Part shown: positions 41,894 through 50,175 of the stretch, one piece after another
Layout: every line of letters begins with the position of its first letter
Numbering within the stretch: position 1 is the stretch's first letter
Assembly (NCBI RefSeq): GCF_000024925.1
Contig: NC_013521.1
Span: forward strand, 1,240,001 to 1,304,000
Source of the DNA: Sanguibacter keddieii DSM 10542
Lineage (GTDB): Bacteria; Actinomycetota; Actinomycetes; Actinomycetales; Cellulomonadaceae
Direction: 5' to 3'
DNA length: 64,000 nt
Notes under the pieces: model-generated
What the model was told of the DNA's origin: nothing
What the model saw: the letters and a program-made list of their open reading frames with translations, nothing else
The model's database searches: none
Program-made: the position numbers and the translations under genes

Positions 41894-42714
41894 CGGGTGA
41901 CCTCGGCGTGACCGGCGTGACCGACGGCCGTGCTCCGGAGGCTCTGCCGACGGCGCAGGTGCTCTTCGACGGTCGGGGTCCGCTCGACGGCGTCCTGTTC
42001 GACATCGACGACACCCTCGTCAACACCCGTGCCGCCTTCGGTGCGGCGATGGACGGGATCGCCCGGGTCTACCTCTCGCACCTGCCCGCCGAGCGGCTCG
42101 GCGAGGTGCTGGCGCTGTGGCGCCGGGACCCCGACGGTCACTACCGCTCGTACACGCGCGGCGAGGTGACGCTCGACGAGCAGCGTCGCCGTCGTGCGAA
42201 CCAGCTGCAGGAGGCCTTCGGTGCGCCGCCCCTCACGGAGGAGGAGTTCGTCGCCTGGGACGAGGTCTTCGACGCCTCGTACCGGGCGGGCTGGGCTGCG
42301 CACGACGACGCGGTCGACGCGGTCGCTGCCGTGTCGGCCCTCGGCCTGCGGGTCGGGGCGCTGTCCAACGCGACGACCGAGCACCAGCTGCCCAAGCTCG
42401 AGGCGACGGGGCTCGGGCACGTGCCGATGCTCGTCGGGCTCGACACCTTCGGCTTCGGCAAGCCCGACCCGCGGGTGTTCCTCGAGGCCTGCGCCCGGCT
42501 CGGCACGGACCCGGCGCGCACGCTCTACGTCGGTGACGAGCTCGACCTCGACGCGCGGGCCGCGGTGCGTGCCGGGCTGTTCGGCGCGTGGCTCGACCGT
42601 CCGGGCACCCGTCGCGGGGGAGTGCACCAGGAGGACCCGCTGGCCGCGTCGGCCGACGGTGTCGTGGTGCTGCAGGGGCTCGACGAGCTCACCGGGTACC
42701 TGAAGACCGTCTGA
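41890..42714 (+). CDS. HAD family hydrolase
   Basis: The 274-residue haloacid-dehalogenase-like phosphatase has motif [10 protein letters not shown], motif II LSNATTE, the motif III/IV pair GKPDP and GDELDLDA, and a helical C1 cap. An N-terminal extension of about 35 residues ([11 protein letters not shown]...) precedes the core. The GTG start overlaps the gltX stop, a conserved actinobacterial pairing, so expression follows gltX. Substrate is unknown; phosphoglycolate-like small phosphates are plausible. Confidence 0.9.
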   Translation: MTGDLGVTGVTDGRAPEALPTAQVLFDGRGPLDGVLFDIDDTLVNTRAAFGAAMDGIARVYLSHLPAERLGEVLALWRRDPDGHYRSYTRGEVTLDEQRRRRANQLQEAFGAPPLTEEEFVAWDEVFDASYRAGWAAHDDAVDAVAAVSALGLRVGALSNATTEHQLPKLEATGLGHVPMLVGLDTFGFGKPDPRVFLEACARLGTDPARTLYVGDELDLDARAAVRAGLFGAWLDRPGTRRGGVHQEDPLAASADGVVVLQGLDELTGYLKTV

Positions 42715-42756
42715 CGGCCGTGCGCCCGGCCTCGTCGGGTCGGGTGCACGCAGCTC

Positions 42757-43698
42757 TCACCCCTGCCGTGCGGTGACCGTCGCGGCGATGCGCCGGGTAG
42801 GTGCTGACATCTCCGCGCCCTCGCGCCAGACCATGCGCAGGCGACGTCCCAGGTCGAGCCCGGGGACGTCGAGACGCACGAGCGAGCCGCGGCTCACGTC
42901 GTCGGCGACGGCGAGCTCGGACAGCACGGTGACCGAGTCGGAGATGCGGACGCTCGCGCTGAGCGCGGCGCTCGACCCGAGGCTCGGCAGGTGGTCGGGC
43001 AGGCTCTCGCCCATGCGGGCGAGGGCACGCTCGAAGATGTCGCGCGTCCCCGAGCCGGGCTCGCGCACCACGAGCCGGGCGCCGAGCAGCTCGGTGACGG
43101 TGACGGTGCGCCGGCGACGTTGTGCCCACGGGTGCTGGGAGCCGACGACGACCGCCAGGCTGTCGTGCTGCACGGTGCGGGACCGCAGGCCGCGGCGGAC
43201 GGTCGAGCCCTCGACGAACCCGAGGTCGGCCTCGCCGGAGAGCACGAGCTCCATGACGTCCTGGGAGTTGCGGACCGCGAGCTCGACCTCGGGACGGTCG
43301 TGCGAGGACTCGTCCGGCGAGGTCCCGTCCGCCAGCAGGGCGAGCCAGCGGGGGACCAGGTGCTCGGCGACCGTCATGCTCGCGGCGAGCCGGACGCGGT
43401 GCGCGGGACCTTCGCGGAGCGCGGCGGCGGCCCGTTCGAGGGCGTCCGAGGCGTCGAGGACCGAGCGGGCCCACACGGCGAACGCGCGGCCGGTCTCGGT
43501 GAGCTGGCTGCCCCGGCTCGACCGGGCGACGATGTCCAGCCCGAGGGAGCGCTCGAGCCGGCGGAGGGTGGCCGACGCGCTCGGCTGCGAGATGCCCAGG
43601 ACGCGCGCCGCGGCGCTGATCGAGCCGTGCGTGTCGGTGGCGACGAGCACGTCGAGCGCGGCGAGCGAGGTCCGGGGTGAGGTGCTGGCGCGGTCCAC
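42757..43698 (-). CDS. LysR family transcriptional regulator
   Basis: The 313-residue protein has the LysR N-terminal HTH (LDVLVATDTHGSISAAARVLGISQPSASATLRRLERSLGLDIVARSSRG) and a two-subdomain periplasmic-binding-like effector domain. TAGGAT lies 6 bases before GTG 43698. It is divergent from a YeiH-type exporter, and a CATAGCC/GGCTATG palindrome lies between them. By analogy with other LysR/YeiH pairs it may sense a sulfur or cysteine-related compound, but this is inference. Confidence 0.92.
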   Translation of the reverse strand: MDRASTSPRTSLAALDVLVATDTHGSISAAARVLGISQPSASATLRRLERSLGLDIVARSSRGSQLTETGRAFAVWARSVLDASDALERAAAALREGPAHRVRLAASMTVAEHLVPRWLALLADGTSPDESSHDRPEVELAVRNSQDVMELVLSGEADLGFVEGSTVRRGLRSRTVQHDSLAVVVGSQHPWAQRRRRTVTVTELLGARLVVREPGSGTRDIFERALARMGESLPDHLPSLGSSAALSASVRISDSVTVLSELAVADDVSRGSLVRLDVPGLDLGRRLRMVWREGAEMSAPTRRIAATVTARQG

Positions 43699-43704
43699 GC
43701 TGCG

Positions 43705-43710
43705 ATCCTA
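43705..43710 (-). promoter_or_regulatory. -10 element of leaderless lysR-like transcript
   Basis: TAGGAT on the minus strand ends 6 bases before GTG 43698. Confidence 0.55.
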
Positions 43711-43728
43711 GACCTCAGAGGGCTCGGG

Positions 43729-43745
43729 CATAGCCCGCGGCTATG
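43729..43745. promoter_or_regulatory. Candidate LysR operator
   Basis: CATAGCC-CGC-GGCTATG is a perfect inverted repeat of 7 bp per arm that includes the T-N11-A motif of LysR boxes. It lies 31 bases before the LysR start and 57 before the exporter start. Confidence 0.6.
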
Positions 43746-43801
43746 GCGCGAGAGCGAACCGGACGTTCCGCGAGACGCCCCGGCGCAGCAGGGTTGCTCG
43801 G

Positions 43802-44893
43802 GTGAACCTCCCGCCCGGACTCTCCCGTGCCCTCCCCGGGCTGCTGCTCGTCGCCGTCGCCGCCGCGGCGAGCCTGGTGCTCGCCCCGGCGATCACCTCG
43901 CTGACCGGTGTGGTCGCCTCCCCGCTCGTCGTCGCTCTCGTGGCCGGCGCCCTGCTGGGCTCGCTGCGCGCCGTCCCCGGGGTGGCCTGGGCCGGGGTCG
44001 GCTGGGCGCGGACGCACGTCCTGCGTGCCGGGGTCGTGCTGCTCGGGCTCCAGCTGTCCCTCGGGCAGCTCGTCGGCCTCGGGTGGCGCGGGCTGCTCGT
44101 GGTCCTCGCGACCGTCGTGTGCACCTTCGCCGTGACCCTGCGGGTCGGGCAGGCCCTCCGGGTCGACGCCCTCACGCGACTGTACGTGGCGACCGGCTTC
44201 TCGATCTGCGGGGCTGCCGCGATCGCCGCGATGAGCGGCACCGTCGGTGCGCGGACGACGACGGGACCCTCCGCGGCCCGCGCGGACAGCGACGCCGTCG
44301 GGACCGCCCTGGCCCTCGTGACGCTCTACGGGACGCTCGCCGTGCTCGTGCTCCCGTGGTTCGTCCGGACGCTCGGTCTCACCGACGCCCAGGCGGGCCT
44401 GCTCGTCGGGGCGAGCGTCCAGGAGGTCGGCCAGGTGGTCGCGGCAGCCGGAGGGGTCTCGGCAGCGGCCCTGGCGGCGGCGACGGTCGCCAAGCTCGCC
44501 CGCGTCGTCCTGCTGGCGCCGCTGACCGCCGCCGTGGCGGCGCGCGACCGCAGCAGGGTCCGGGCCGGGAGCGCCGCAGCGCCCGGAGCGCCGGCAGGCG
44601 ACCCCGTGGGCCCCGAGGGCGCACGTCGCTCCGTGGCGCCCCTGGTCCCCGGCTTCGTGCTGGCCTTCCTGGTGGCCGTCCTCGTCCGGTCGTCGGGGCT
44701 GGTGCCCGACGGGCTGCTCTCGGCCGCACAGGCGCTGCAGCAGGTTCTCCTCACCGCGGCGATGGTCGCGCTCGGCGCAGGCGTCGACCTGCCGCGCCTG
44801 GTCCGCAGCGGCGGGAGGCCCCTGGTGCTCGGCGCCGTCTCGACGCTCGTGGCCGTCGGGACCGCGACCGCCGGGACGATGCTGCTCACCTGA
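43802..44893 (+). CDS. YeiH family putative sulfate exporter
   Basis: The 363-residue protein has about ten membrane helices and the UPF0324/YeiH signatures FSICGAAAIAAMSG and GASVQEVGQVVAAAGG with a buried Glu. Members are annotated as putative sulfate exporters without firm proof. A hydrophilic Arg/Ala/Pro-rich loop lies near residues 240-280. The GTG start is placed at the beginning of the hydrophobic region; no strong ribosome site is visible. It is presumably controlled by the divergent LysR protein. Confidence 0.88.
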   Translation: MNLPPGLSRALPGLLLVAVAAAASLVLAPAITSLTGVVASPLVVALVAGALLGSLRAVPGVAWAGVGWARTHVLRAGVVLLGLQLSLGQLVGLGWRGLLVVLATVVCTFAVTLRVGQALRVDALTRLYVATGFSICGAAAIAAMSGTVGARTTTGPSAARADSDAVGTALALVTLYGTLAVLVLPWFVRTLGLTDAQAGLLVGASVQEVGQVVAAAGGVSAAALAAATVAKLARVVLLAPLTAAVAARDRSRVRAGSAAAPGAPAGDPVGPEGARRSVAPLVPGFVLAFLVAVLVRSSGLVPDGLLSAAQALQQVLLTAAMVALGAGVDLPRLVRSGGRPLVLGAVSTLVAVGTATAGTMLLT

Positions 44894-44908
44894 GGAGGGT
44901 GGGGTGGC

Positions 44909-45469
44909 TCAGGGGGCCGCGGTGCGACCTTGGACCACGAGGACCAGCTGGTCGGTCTCGACGCTCAGGTAGGCGGTGGCGTGCCAGTACGGGGTGCTCA
45001 CGGCGCGGTCGAGCGCCAGGCTGGTCTGGAGGTCGCCGAGCGGCACGTCGCCGGCGAGCTCGTCGACGACGTCCGGCCGCTCGCGTGCCGGTCCGGTCGA
45101 GTACGCGGCCGCGAGGTCGTCCGCACGCCCCTCGGGGAGGGTGACGACGGCGTCCATCCAGGTGGGTGCGGGCTGGTCGGCGGCCGTCTGGCCCTCCACC
45201 CAGCCGCTGTACCAGACCGCGGACCGGCCGATGGCGAGCGCCGGCATGCGGTCGGTGAGCGACGTGAGGTCGGTGCGCCGGACGCCGTCGCCCTCCTTGG
45301 ACTCTCTCGACATGGTCTGCGCGGCGGCCCAGACCCCGGCCCCCGCCAGCACGGCGGCGACGGTGGCCAGCGCGACCAGGCGACGACGCCCGGGCAGCGC
45401 AGGGCGTCGGCCTGCAGGCGCGGTCGCCTGGCCGTCCTGCGTGGGGGTCTGGGTGTCTGTCTCGTCCAT
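44909..45469 (-). CDS. Hypothetical single-pass membrane-anchored protein
   Basis: The 186-residue protein has a polar N-terminus rich in Thr/Gln/Asp, a basic stretch (RRPALPGRRR), one membrane helix near residues 31-50 and an extracytoplasmic domain of about 135 residues containing WYSGWVEG and WHATAYLSVETDQLVLVVQG. No family is recognised. The topology predicts an external domain. It is likely expressed from its own promoter upstream, where TAAGTT occurs on the minus strand near 45540. Confidence 0.65.
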   Translation of the reverse strand: MDETDTQTPTQDGQATAPAGRRPALPGRRRLVALATVAAVLAGAGVWAAAQTMSRESKEGDGVRRTDLTSLTDRMPALAIGRSAVWYSGWVEGQTAADQPAPTWMDAVVTLPEGRADDLAAAYSTGPARERPDVVDELAGDVPLGDLQTSLALDRAVSTPYWHATAYLSVETDQLVLVVQGRTAAP

Positions 45470-45547
45470 GAGCTCTCAGGAGGTGTGGGGCTGCGGCTCT
45501 CGTCGTGCGAGGCCGTGCCGGTCGTCGACCACCCAACTTACCGCGCC

Positions 45548-45564
45548 GCGGCACCGTGTGCCGC
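45548..45564 (-). terminator. Small hairpin, candidate terminator
   Basis: GCGGCAC-CGT-GTGCCGC is a perfect 7-bp stem downstream of the maleylpyruvate-isomerase-like gene on the minus strand. It is short and has no T-run. Confidence 0.35.
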
Positions 45565-45643
45565 CCTTTCTGGCACGCGAGCACCAGATGTGCGCGTCAC
45601 AGCGTGTCGGCGGGTCGAGGAGAGGCGGGGCAGCCTCGTCGCC

Positions 45644-46339
45644 TCAGCGCACCGAGGAGTCCCAGCGCCACCGGTCACGGCGTGGCACGCCCGGCAGGGC
45701 GATGCGCCCGGTGCACCACAGCAGGGCGGCCTCCGGGCGGGTGCGGGGTGCCTCCTGGAACAGGCGGGCGACCGCTCGGCCCGCTGGGCCCGCCGGGAGC
45801 GGGAGGGAGGAGGCCGGGCCCACGTCGACGCCGAGGCCTCGCCCCACGTCGTACCCGTGCACGAGCAGCTCGACGACGCCCATGGCCGCGAAGCCGCACG
45901 CGTCGGACGTCCCGTGCGGGTGGAAGGCGCGGGCGGAGGGCGCCGACGTGCGCACCTGGGAGGCGAGCAGCACGGCGAGCCCCTCGACCGAGTCCGCCAG
46001 ACCCTCGGGACCGGCGGAGGGGTCGACGCGCACGATGTCGTCCCCGCCGTCGGCGGCGAGGAGCGGCAGGTAGTCCTCCGACGCCCCGGAGGCGAGCTGG
46101 AGCGCGTACGCGAGCATGTCGTCGCCGACGTGCTCGGCGGTGCGCCAGCACGACCACTCCACGTCACCCGCGGGTGCGTCGAGCGCCGCGGAGGTCGCCC
46201 CGCGCACGAGGGCGGAGAACCACCGGGCCGACTCGAGGACGTCGTCGGCGTCGGAGGGGCGGTCTGCGGGTGCTGGTGCGACGAGGTGCACGTCGTCGAG
46301 CGGTGAGTCGTCCGGTGAGTGGTCCTGTGGATGGTCCAT
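45644..46339 (-). CDS. Maleylpyruvate isomerase N-terminal / DinB-like domain protein
   Basis: The 231-residue four-helix-bundle protein has WSCWRTAEHVGDDMLAYALQLA and HGTSDACGFAAMGVVELLVHGYDVGRGLG, the His-containing motifs of mycothiol-dependent maleylpyruvate isomerase-like (MDMPI/DinB superfamily) proteins. Three histidines could bind a divalent metal. Mycothiol use is likely for this phylum but the substrate is unknown. ATG 46339 begins the protein; an in-frame GTG at 46357 adds six residues. Confidence 0.8.
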   Translation of the reverse strand: MDHPQDHSPDDSPLDDVHLVAPAPADRPSDADDVLESARWFSALVRGATSAALDAPAGDVEWSCWRTAEHVGDDMLAYALQLASGASEDYLPLLAADGGDDIVRVDPSAGPEGLADSVEGLAVLLASQVRTSAPSARAFHPHGTSDACGFAAMGVVELLVHGYDVGRGLGVDVGPASSLPLPAGPAGRAVARLFQEAPRTRPEAALLWCTGRIALPGVPRRDRWRWDSSVR

Positions 46340-46425
46340 GACACAGGACCGTGCCACGGATCGACCCGGCGGTCTACGTCAGAACGGCCTGGATCCGCAG
46401 GATCTCGGGCTTCACGGGGTGCGGT

Positions 46426-46454
46426 TTGGCGTAGCCCCAGAGGTCGGGTAATGT
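46426..46454 (+). promoter_or_regulatory. Promoter of the tRNA-Gln gene
   Basis: TTGGCG (46426-46431) and TAATGT (46449-46454) are 17 bases apart. The tRNA starts about 60 bases after the expected transcription start. Confidence 0.55.
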
Positions 46455-46520
46455 TCTGGATCGGCGGAGCCCACCGGTACGGAACGCGAGAGCGGGAAGT
46501 CAGCGGGGGTCGCTTCTCCT

Positions 46521-46592
46521 TGGGCTATGGTGTAATTGGCAACACATCGGTTTCTGGTACCGACATTCTAGGTTCGAGTCCTGGTAGCCCAG
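46521..46592 (+). tRNA. tRNA-Gln (anticodon CTG)
   Basis: A complete cloverleaf is visible: acceptor arms TGGGCTA (46521-46527) and TAGCCCA (46585-46591), an anticodon stem TCGGT/ACCGA around loop TTCTGGT (anticodon CTG), and a GGTTCGAGTCC T-arm. G46592 is the discriminator and CCA is not encoded. Confidence 0.93.
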
Positions 46593-46642
46593 CGCAGAGT
46601 TCGATCACATGATCGGGTGTCACAAGCACTCAGAACATGCGG

Positions 46643-46648
46643 TAGAGT
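46643..46648 (+). promoter_or_regulatory. Candidate -10 element for tRNA-Glu
   Basis: TAGAGT lies between the two tRNA genes, 53 bases before tRNA-Glu. No strong -35 box is evident. Confidence 0.4.
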
Positions 46649-46701
46649 TCTCACTCGGAAGTACAGAAGCCGGTCGCAAGACCAGCGGAAACGCTTCTTA
46701 G

Positions 46702-46777
46702 GCCCCCATCGTCTAGCGGCCTAGGACGCCGCCCTCTCACGGCGGTAACACGGGTTCAAATCCCGTTGGGGGTACCA
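46702..46777 (+). tRNA. tRNA-Glu (anticodon CTC)
   Basis: Acceptor GCCCCCA (46702-46708) pairs with TGGGGGT (46767-46773, ending in a G-U pair), the anticodon stem CCGCC/GGCGG encloses loop CTCTCAC (anticodon CTC), and the T-arm contains GGTTCAAATCC. Discriminator A46774 is followed by an encoded CCA (46775-46777), unlike the adjacent tRNA-Gln. Confidence 0.95.
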
Positions 46778-46780
46778 CGC

Positions 46781-46812
46781 AAGGCCCGGTCAGGGAAACC
46801 TGACCGGGCCTT
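46781..46812 (+). terminator. Terminator after tRNA-Glu
   Basis: A perfect 14-bp stem (46781-46794 with 46799-46812) has a GAAA tetraloop and starts 3 bases after the tRNA. Confidence 0.85.
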
Positions 46813-46916
46813 CGTCGTTCCCGGGGACGACGCCGGTGAAGACACCGACATCGTGCCGGCCAGCCCGCATGTCGCAGACGTCACACCTCCCTCGCCGAGG
46901 TGCCCCGCCGCCCGCC

Positions 46917-47001
46917 GAGGTCGCACCTCTGGCACCCAGGTCGCATCCCTGACCGGGACACGCCGAGCCTGGGGAGTGGTCTGGCGTGTCTGTGCGACCT
47001 C
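46917..47001. repeat. Inverted repeat in the tRNA-Glu/ndgR intergenic region
   Basis: GAGGTCGCAC (46917-46926) is perfectly complementary to GTGCGACCTC (46992-47001), and AGGTCGCA recurs at 46938-46945 with TGCGAC at 47013-47018. The 300-base stretch 46778-47080 holds no credible gene; apart from the two terminators this repeat is all I see there. Confidence 0.4.
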
Positions 47002-47019
47002 GCGGGCTGGGGTGCGACT

Positions 47020-47050
47020 GAGGCCCGGCGCGCGGTGCGTGCCGGGCCTC
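47020..47050 (-). terminator. Terminator after ndgR
   Basis: A perfect 10-bp stem (47020-47029 with 47041-47050) lies 31 bases beyond the ndgR stop on the minus strand. Confidence 0.6.
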
Positions 47051-47080
47051 GGGGCCAGGGGGAGGAGGGGCGGGGGAGGG

Positions 47081-47800
47081 CTACTCGCCGGAGCGGCGCA
47101 GCACCTCGGTGAGGCGGTTGGCTGCTGCCACGACGGAGCCGGCGTGCAGGCGTCCGGGCTGGCGGCTCAGGCGCTCGACGGGCCCAGAGATGGACACGGC
47201 CGCGACGATGCGCCCCGACGGCCCGCGCACGGGGGCGGAGACCGACGCGACGCCGACCTCGCGCTCGGACACCGACTGTGCCCAGCCGCGGCGGCGGACG
47301 CCGGACAGGATGGTCGCGGTGAACTTGGCGCCCTGGAGCCCGCGGTGCAGACGGTCCGGCTCCTCCCACGCGAGCAGGATCTGCGCGGCAGACCCGGCGT
47401 GCATGGTGAGGGTCGCCCCCACGGGGATGGAGTCGCGCAGGCCGACCGGGCGCTCGGCGGCGGCCACGCAGATGCGCTGGTCGCCCTGGCGGCGGTACAG
47501 CTGGGCGCTCTCGCCCGTGTGGTCGCGCAGCGCGGTCAGCACGGGGTTCGCGGCGGCGAGCAGGCGGTCCTCGCCGGCGGCCGTGGCGAGCTCGTTGAGG
47601 CGCGGGCCGAGCACGAACCTGCCCTGCATGTCGCGGGTGACGAGGCGGTGGTGCTCGAGCGCCACGGCCAGGCGATGGGCCGTGGGGCGGGCCAGGCGGG
47701 TGGCCGCGACGAGCTGTGCGAGGGTGGCCGGGCCTGCCTCGAGAGCACCCAAAACGGATGCTGCCTTGTCGAGCACTCCGACTCCGCTAGAATTGTCCAT
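47081..47800 (-). CDS. ndgR: IclR family regulator, NdgR/LtbR-like
   Basis: The 239-residue IclR-type regulator has an N-terminal winged HTH ([28 protein letters not shown]) and a C-terminal effector domain with [18 protein letters not shown] and [23 protein letters not shown]. Divergence from leuCD next to tRNA-Gln/Glu is the conserved position of NdgR (Streptomyces) and LtbR (Corynebacterium), which control leuCD and other amino-acid genes. CAATAT lies 6 bases before ATG 47800, so it is probably leaderless. Confidence 0.92.
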   Translation of the reverse strand: MDNSSGVGVLDKAASVLGALEAGPATLAQLVAATRLARPTAHRLAVALEHHRLVTRDMQGRFVLGPRLNELATAAGEDRLLAAANPVLTALRDHTGESAQLYRRQGDQRICVAAAERPVGLRDSIPVGATLTMHAGSAAQILLAWEEPDRLHRGLQGAKFTATILSGVRRRGWAQSVSEREVGVASVSAPVRGPSGRIVAAVSISGPVERLSRQPGRLHAGSVVAAANRLTEVLRRSGE

Positions 47801-47806
47801 AGGTCG

Positions 47807-47812
47807 ATATTG
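47807..47812 (-). promoter_or_regulatory. Candidate -10 element of ndgR
   Basis: CAATAT on the minus strand ends 6 bases before ATG 47800. The match to consensus is weak. Confidence 0.35.
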
Positions 47813-47834
47813 CAGTCTCGAAGGCTGAGATGCA
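47811..47834. promoter_or_regulatory. Candidate NdgR/LtbR operator
   Basis: TGCAGTCTC (47811-47819) and GAGATGCA (47827-47834) form an imperfect inverted repeat with a 7-base spacer, located in the ndgR/leuC divergent promoter region. Confidence 0.4.
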
Positions 47835-47917
47835 AGCGGCCTGACCGAAAGCCCCCAAAGACGCACGCGTCGCCCGGCCGGTGCAGACCGGCGCGACTGT
47901 GCACGAGAGGAACTGTG

Positions 47918-49357
47918 ATGGCCGGCACGCTGGCGGAGAAGGTTTGGGACGCCCATCTGGTGCGTCGAGGAAGCGACGGAGCGCCTGACCTCCTCTACAT
48001 CGACCTGCACCTCGTGCACGAGGTCACGAGCCCGCAGGCCTTCGAGGGCCTGCGCCTGGCGGGGCGTCCCGTCCGCCGCCCGGACCTCACGATCGCGACC
48101 GAGGACCACAACACGCCGACGCTCAACATCGACCTGCCGATCGCGGACCTCACCAGCCGCACGCAGATCGACACCCTCCGCAACAACGCGAAGGAGTTCG
48201 GCGTCCGCATCCACTCGCTCGGCGACGCCGACCAGGGGATCGTCCACGTGGTCGGGCCGCAGCTCGGCCTCACCATGCCCGGCCTCACCGTCGTCTGCGG
48301 GGACTCGCACACCTCGACGCACGGTGCCTTCGGAGCGCTCGCCTTCGGCATCGGGACCAGCGAGGTCGAGCACGTCCTCGCCACGCAGACCCTCCCGCTC
48401 GCCCCCTTCAAGACGATGGCGATCACCGTCGACGGCGCCCTCCCCGAGGGCAGCACGGCGAAGGACATCATCCTCGCGGTCATCGCCAAGATCGGGACCG
48501 GCGGCGGTCAGGGCTACGTGCTCGAGTACCGCGGCGAGGCCATCCGGTCGCTCTCCATGGAGGGCCGCATGACCATCTGCAACATGTCGATCGAGGCCGG
48601 CGCCCGCGCCGGCATGATCGCCCCCGACGAGACCACCTTCGAGTACCTCAAGGGCCGCCCCCACGCCCCCGAGGGAGCCGACTGGGACGCCGCCGTCGAG
48701 TACTGGAAGACCCTGCGCACGGACGACGACGCGACCTTCGACACCGAGGTGGTCCTCGAGGCCGCCGACCTCGAGCCCTTCGTCACCTGGGGCACCAACC
48801 CCGGCCAGGGCCTCCCGCTCTCGGCCAACGTCCCGGTCCCCTCGGAGATCGCCGACGAGAACGAGCGCGTCACCGCCGAGCGCGCGATCGAGTACATGGG
48901 CCTCAACCCGGGGACCCCGCTGCGCGACATCGCGATCGACACGGTCTTCATCGGCTCCTGCACCAACGGCCGCATCGAGGACCTCCGAGCCGTCGCCGAG
49001 ATCGTCGAGGGCAAGAAGAAGGCGGACACCCTCCGCGTCCTCGTCGTCCCCGGCTCGGCGCGCGTGCGCCTGCAGGCCGAGGCCGAAGGGCTCGACAAGG
49101 TGTTCCTCGACTTCGGTGCCGAGTGGCGCAACGCCGGCTGCTCGATGTGCCTGGGCATGAACCCGGACCAGCTGGCCCCGGGCGAGCGCTCCGCGTCGAC
49201 GTCCAACCGCAACTTCGAGGGTCGGCAGGGCAAGGGCGGGCGCACGCACCTCGTGTCGCCGCTCGTCGCCGCAGCCACCGCGATCCGCGGGACGCTGTCC
49301 TCGCCGTCCGACCTCGCCCAGGACGCGGCCGGCGCCGACGCCCTGCAGCCCGCCTGA
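47918..49357 (+). CDS. leuC: 3-isopropylmalate dehydratase large subunit
   Basis: The 479-residue aconitase-family subunit has [13 protein letters not shown], the [27 protein letters not shown] substrate loop, and the [4Fe-4S] ligands in SCTNGRIED and [10 protein letters not shown]. With LeuD it isomerises 2- to 3-isopropylmalate, and citramalate to 3-methylmalate in the CimA route. GAGAGG lies about 7 bases before ATG 47918. It is followed by leuD after 27 bases and is divergent from ndgR. No leader peptide is visible upstream, unlike ilvBNC and cimA. Confidence 0.97.
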   Translation: MAGTLAEKVWDAHLVRRGSDGAPDLLYIDLHLVHEVTSPQAFEGLRLAGRPVRRPDLTIATEDHNTPTLNIDLPIADLTSRTQIDTLRNNAKEFGVRIHSLGDADQGIVHVVGPQLGLTMPGLTVVCGDSHTSTHGAFGALAFGIGTSEVEHVLATQTLPLAPFKTMAITVDGALPEGSTAKDIILAVIAKIGTGGGQGYVLEYRGEAIRSLSMEGRMTICNMSIEAGARAGMIAPDETTFEYLKGRPHAPEGADWDAAVEYWKTLRTDDDATFDTEVVLEAADLEPFVTWGTNPGQGLPLSANVPVPSEIADENERVTAERAIEYMGLNPGTPLRDIAIDTVFIGSCTNGRIEDLRAVAEIVEGKKKADTLRVLVVPGSARVRLQAEAEGLDKVFLDFGAEWRNAGCSMCLGMNPDQLAPGERSASTSNRNFEGRQGKGGRTHLVSPLVAAATAIRGTLSSPSDLAQDAAGADALQPA

Positions 49358-49384
49358 CCGCCCCCTGAGGTTTCTGGAGTCATC

Positions 49385-50023
49385 ATGGAGAAGTTCGCAA
49401 CGCACACCGGTGTGGGCGTCCCGCTGCGCCGCAGCAACGTCGACACCGACCAGATCATCCCCGCCGTCTACCTCAAGCGCGTGACCCGCACGGGCTTCGA
49501 GGACGCGCTCTTCGCCGCCTGGCGCGGCGACGAGTCCTTCGTGCTCAACCAGCCCGCGTACACGAGCGGGTCCGTGCTCGTGGCCGGGCCGGACTTCGGC
49601 ACCGGGTCCTCCCGCGAGCACGCGGTGTGGGCGCTCAAGGACTACGGCTTCAAGGCGGTCCTCTCCGCCCGCTTCGCCGACATCTTCCGCGGCAACTCCG
49701 GCAAGCAGGGCCTGCTCGCCGCCCAGCTCGCCCAGGAGGACATCGAGCTGCTGTGGAAGGTCCTCGAGACCAAGCCGGGCACCGAGGTCACCGTGAACCT
49801 CGTCGACCGCACGGCCTCCGCGGACGACGTCGTCGTGCCCTTCCAGGTGGACGACTACACCCGCTGGCGCCTCATGGAGGGCCTCGACGACATCGGCCTG
49901 ACCCTCCAGCACGAGGCCGAGATCACCGAGTTCGAGGAGTCGCGCGCCGCGTGGCGCCCGAAGACGCTCCCGGCCAAGCACCTCCCGCCCGTCGAGATCG
50001 AGGCGGCGCGCCCCGTCTCCTGA
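49385..50023 (+). CDS. leuD: 3-isopropylmalate dehydratase small subunit
   Basis: The 212-residue swivelling-domain subunit carries [23 protein letters not shown] and [23 protein letters not shown], the conserved LeuD motifs, and is the partner of LeuC in leucine and citramalate pathways. GGAG lies 6 bases before the ATG. It is the last gene of leuCD and is followed by a 16-bp terminator stem. Confidence 0.97.
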   Translation: MEKFATHTGVGVPLRRSNVDTDQIIPAVYLKRVTRTGFEDALFAAWRGDESFVLNQPAYTSGSVLVAGPDFGTGSSREHAVWALKDYGFKAVLSARFADIFRGNSGKQGLLAAQLAQEDIELLWKVLETKPGTEVTVNLVDRTASADDVVVPFQVDDYTRWRLMEGLDDIGLTLQHEAEITEFEESRAAWRPKTLPAKHLPPVEIEAARPVS

Positions 50024-50056
50024 CGACGCAGCCCGCGCACGACGCGCACCGCACGA

Positions 50057-50092
50057 CGACGGGGCCACCTGGACGACCAGGTGGCCCCGTCG
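50057..50092 (+). terminator. Terminator after leuCD
   Basis: A perfect 16-bp stem (50057-50072 with 50077-50092) with an ACGA loop lies 34 bases after the leuD stop. Confidence 0.85.
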
Positions 50093-50175
50093 CCGTGCTC
50101 CGTCATGCGTGAAGACACCGTGCACGTACCCCGCTCCGTTAGGAGCTCTGCCGAGCGATAGGCGACCATAGCGTC

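Noticed and set aside
47801-47917. A leader peptide or attenuator before leuC
   Set aside because: I looked for a short frame rich in Leu/Val/Ile followed by a T-run hairpin, as at ilvBNC and cimA, and found none.
47801-50125. Extension of ndgR upstream across leuCD on the opposite strand
   Set aside because: It is antisense to two well-supported genes; ATG 47800 opens the recognised IclR domain.
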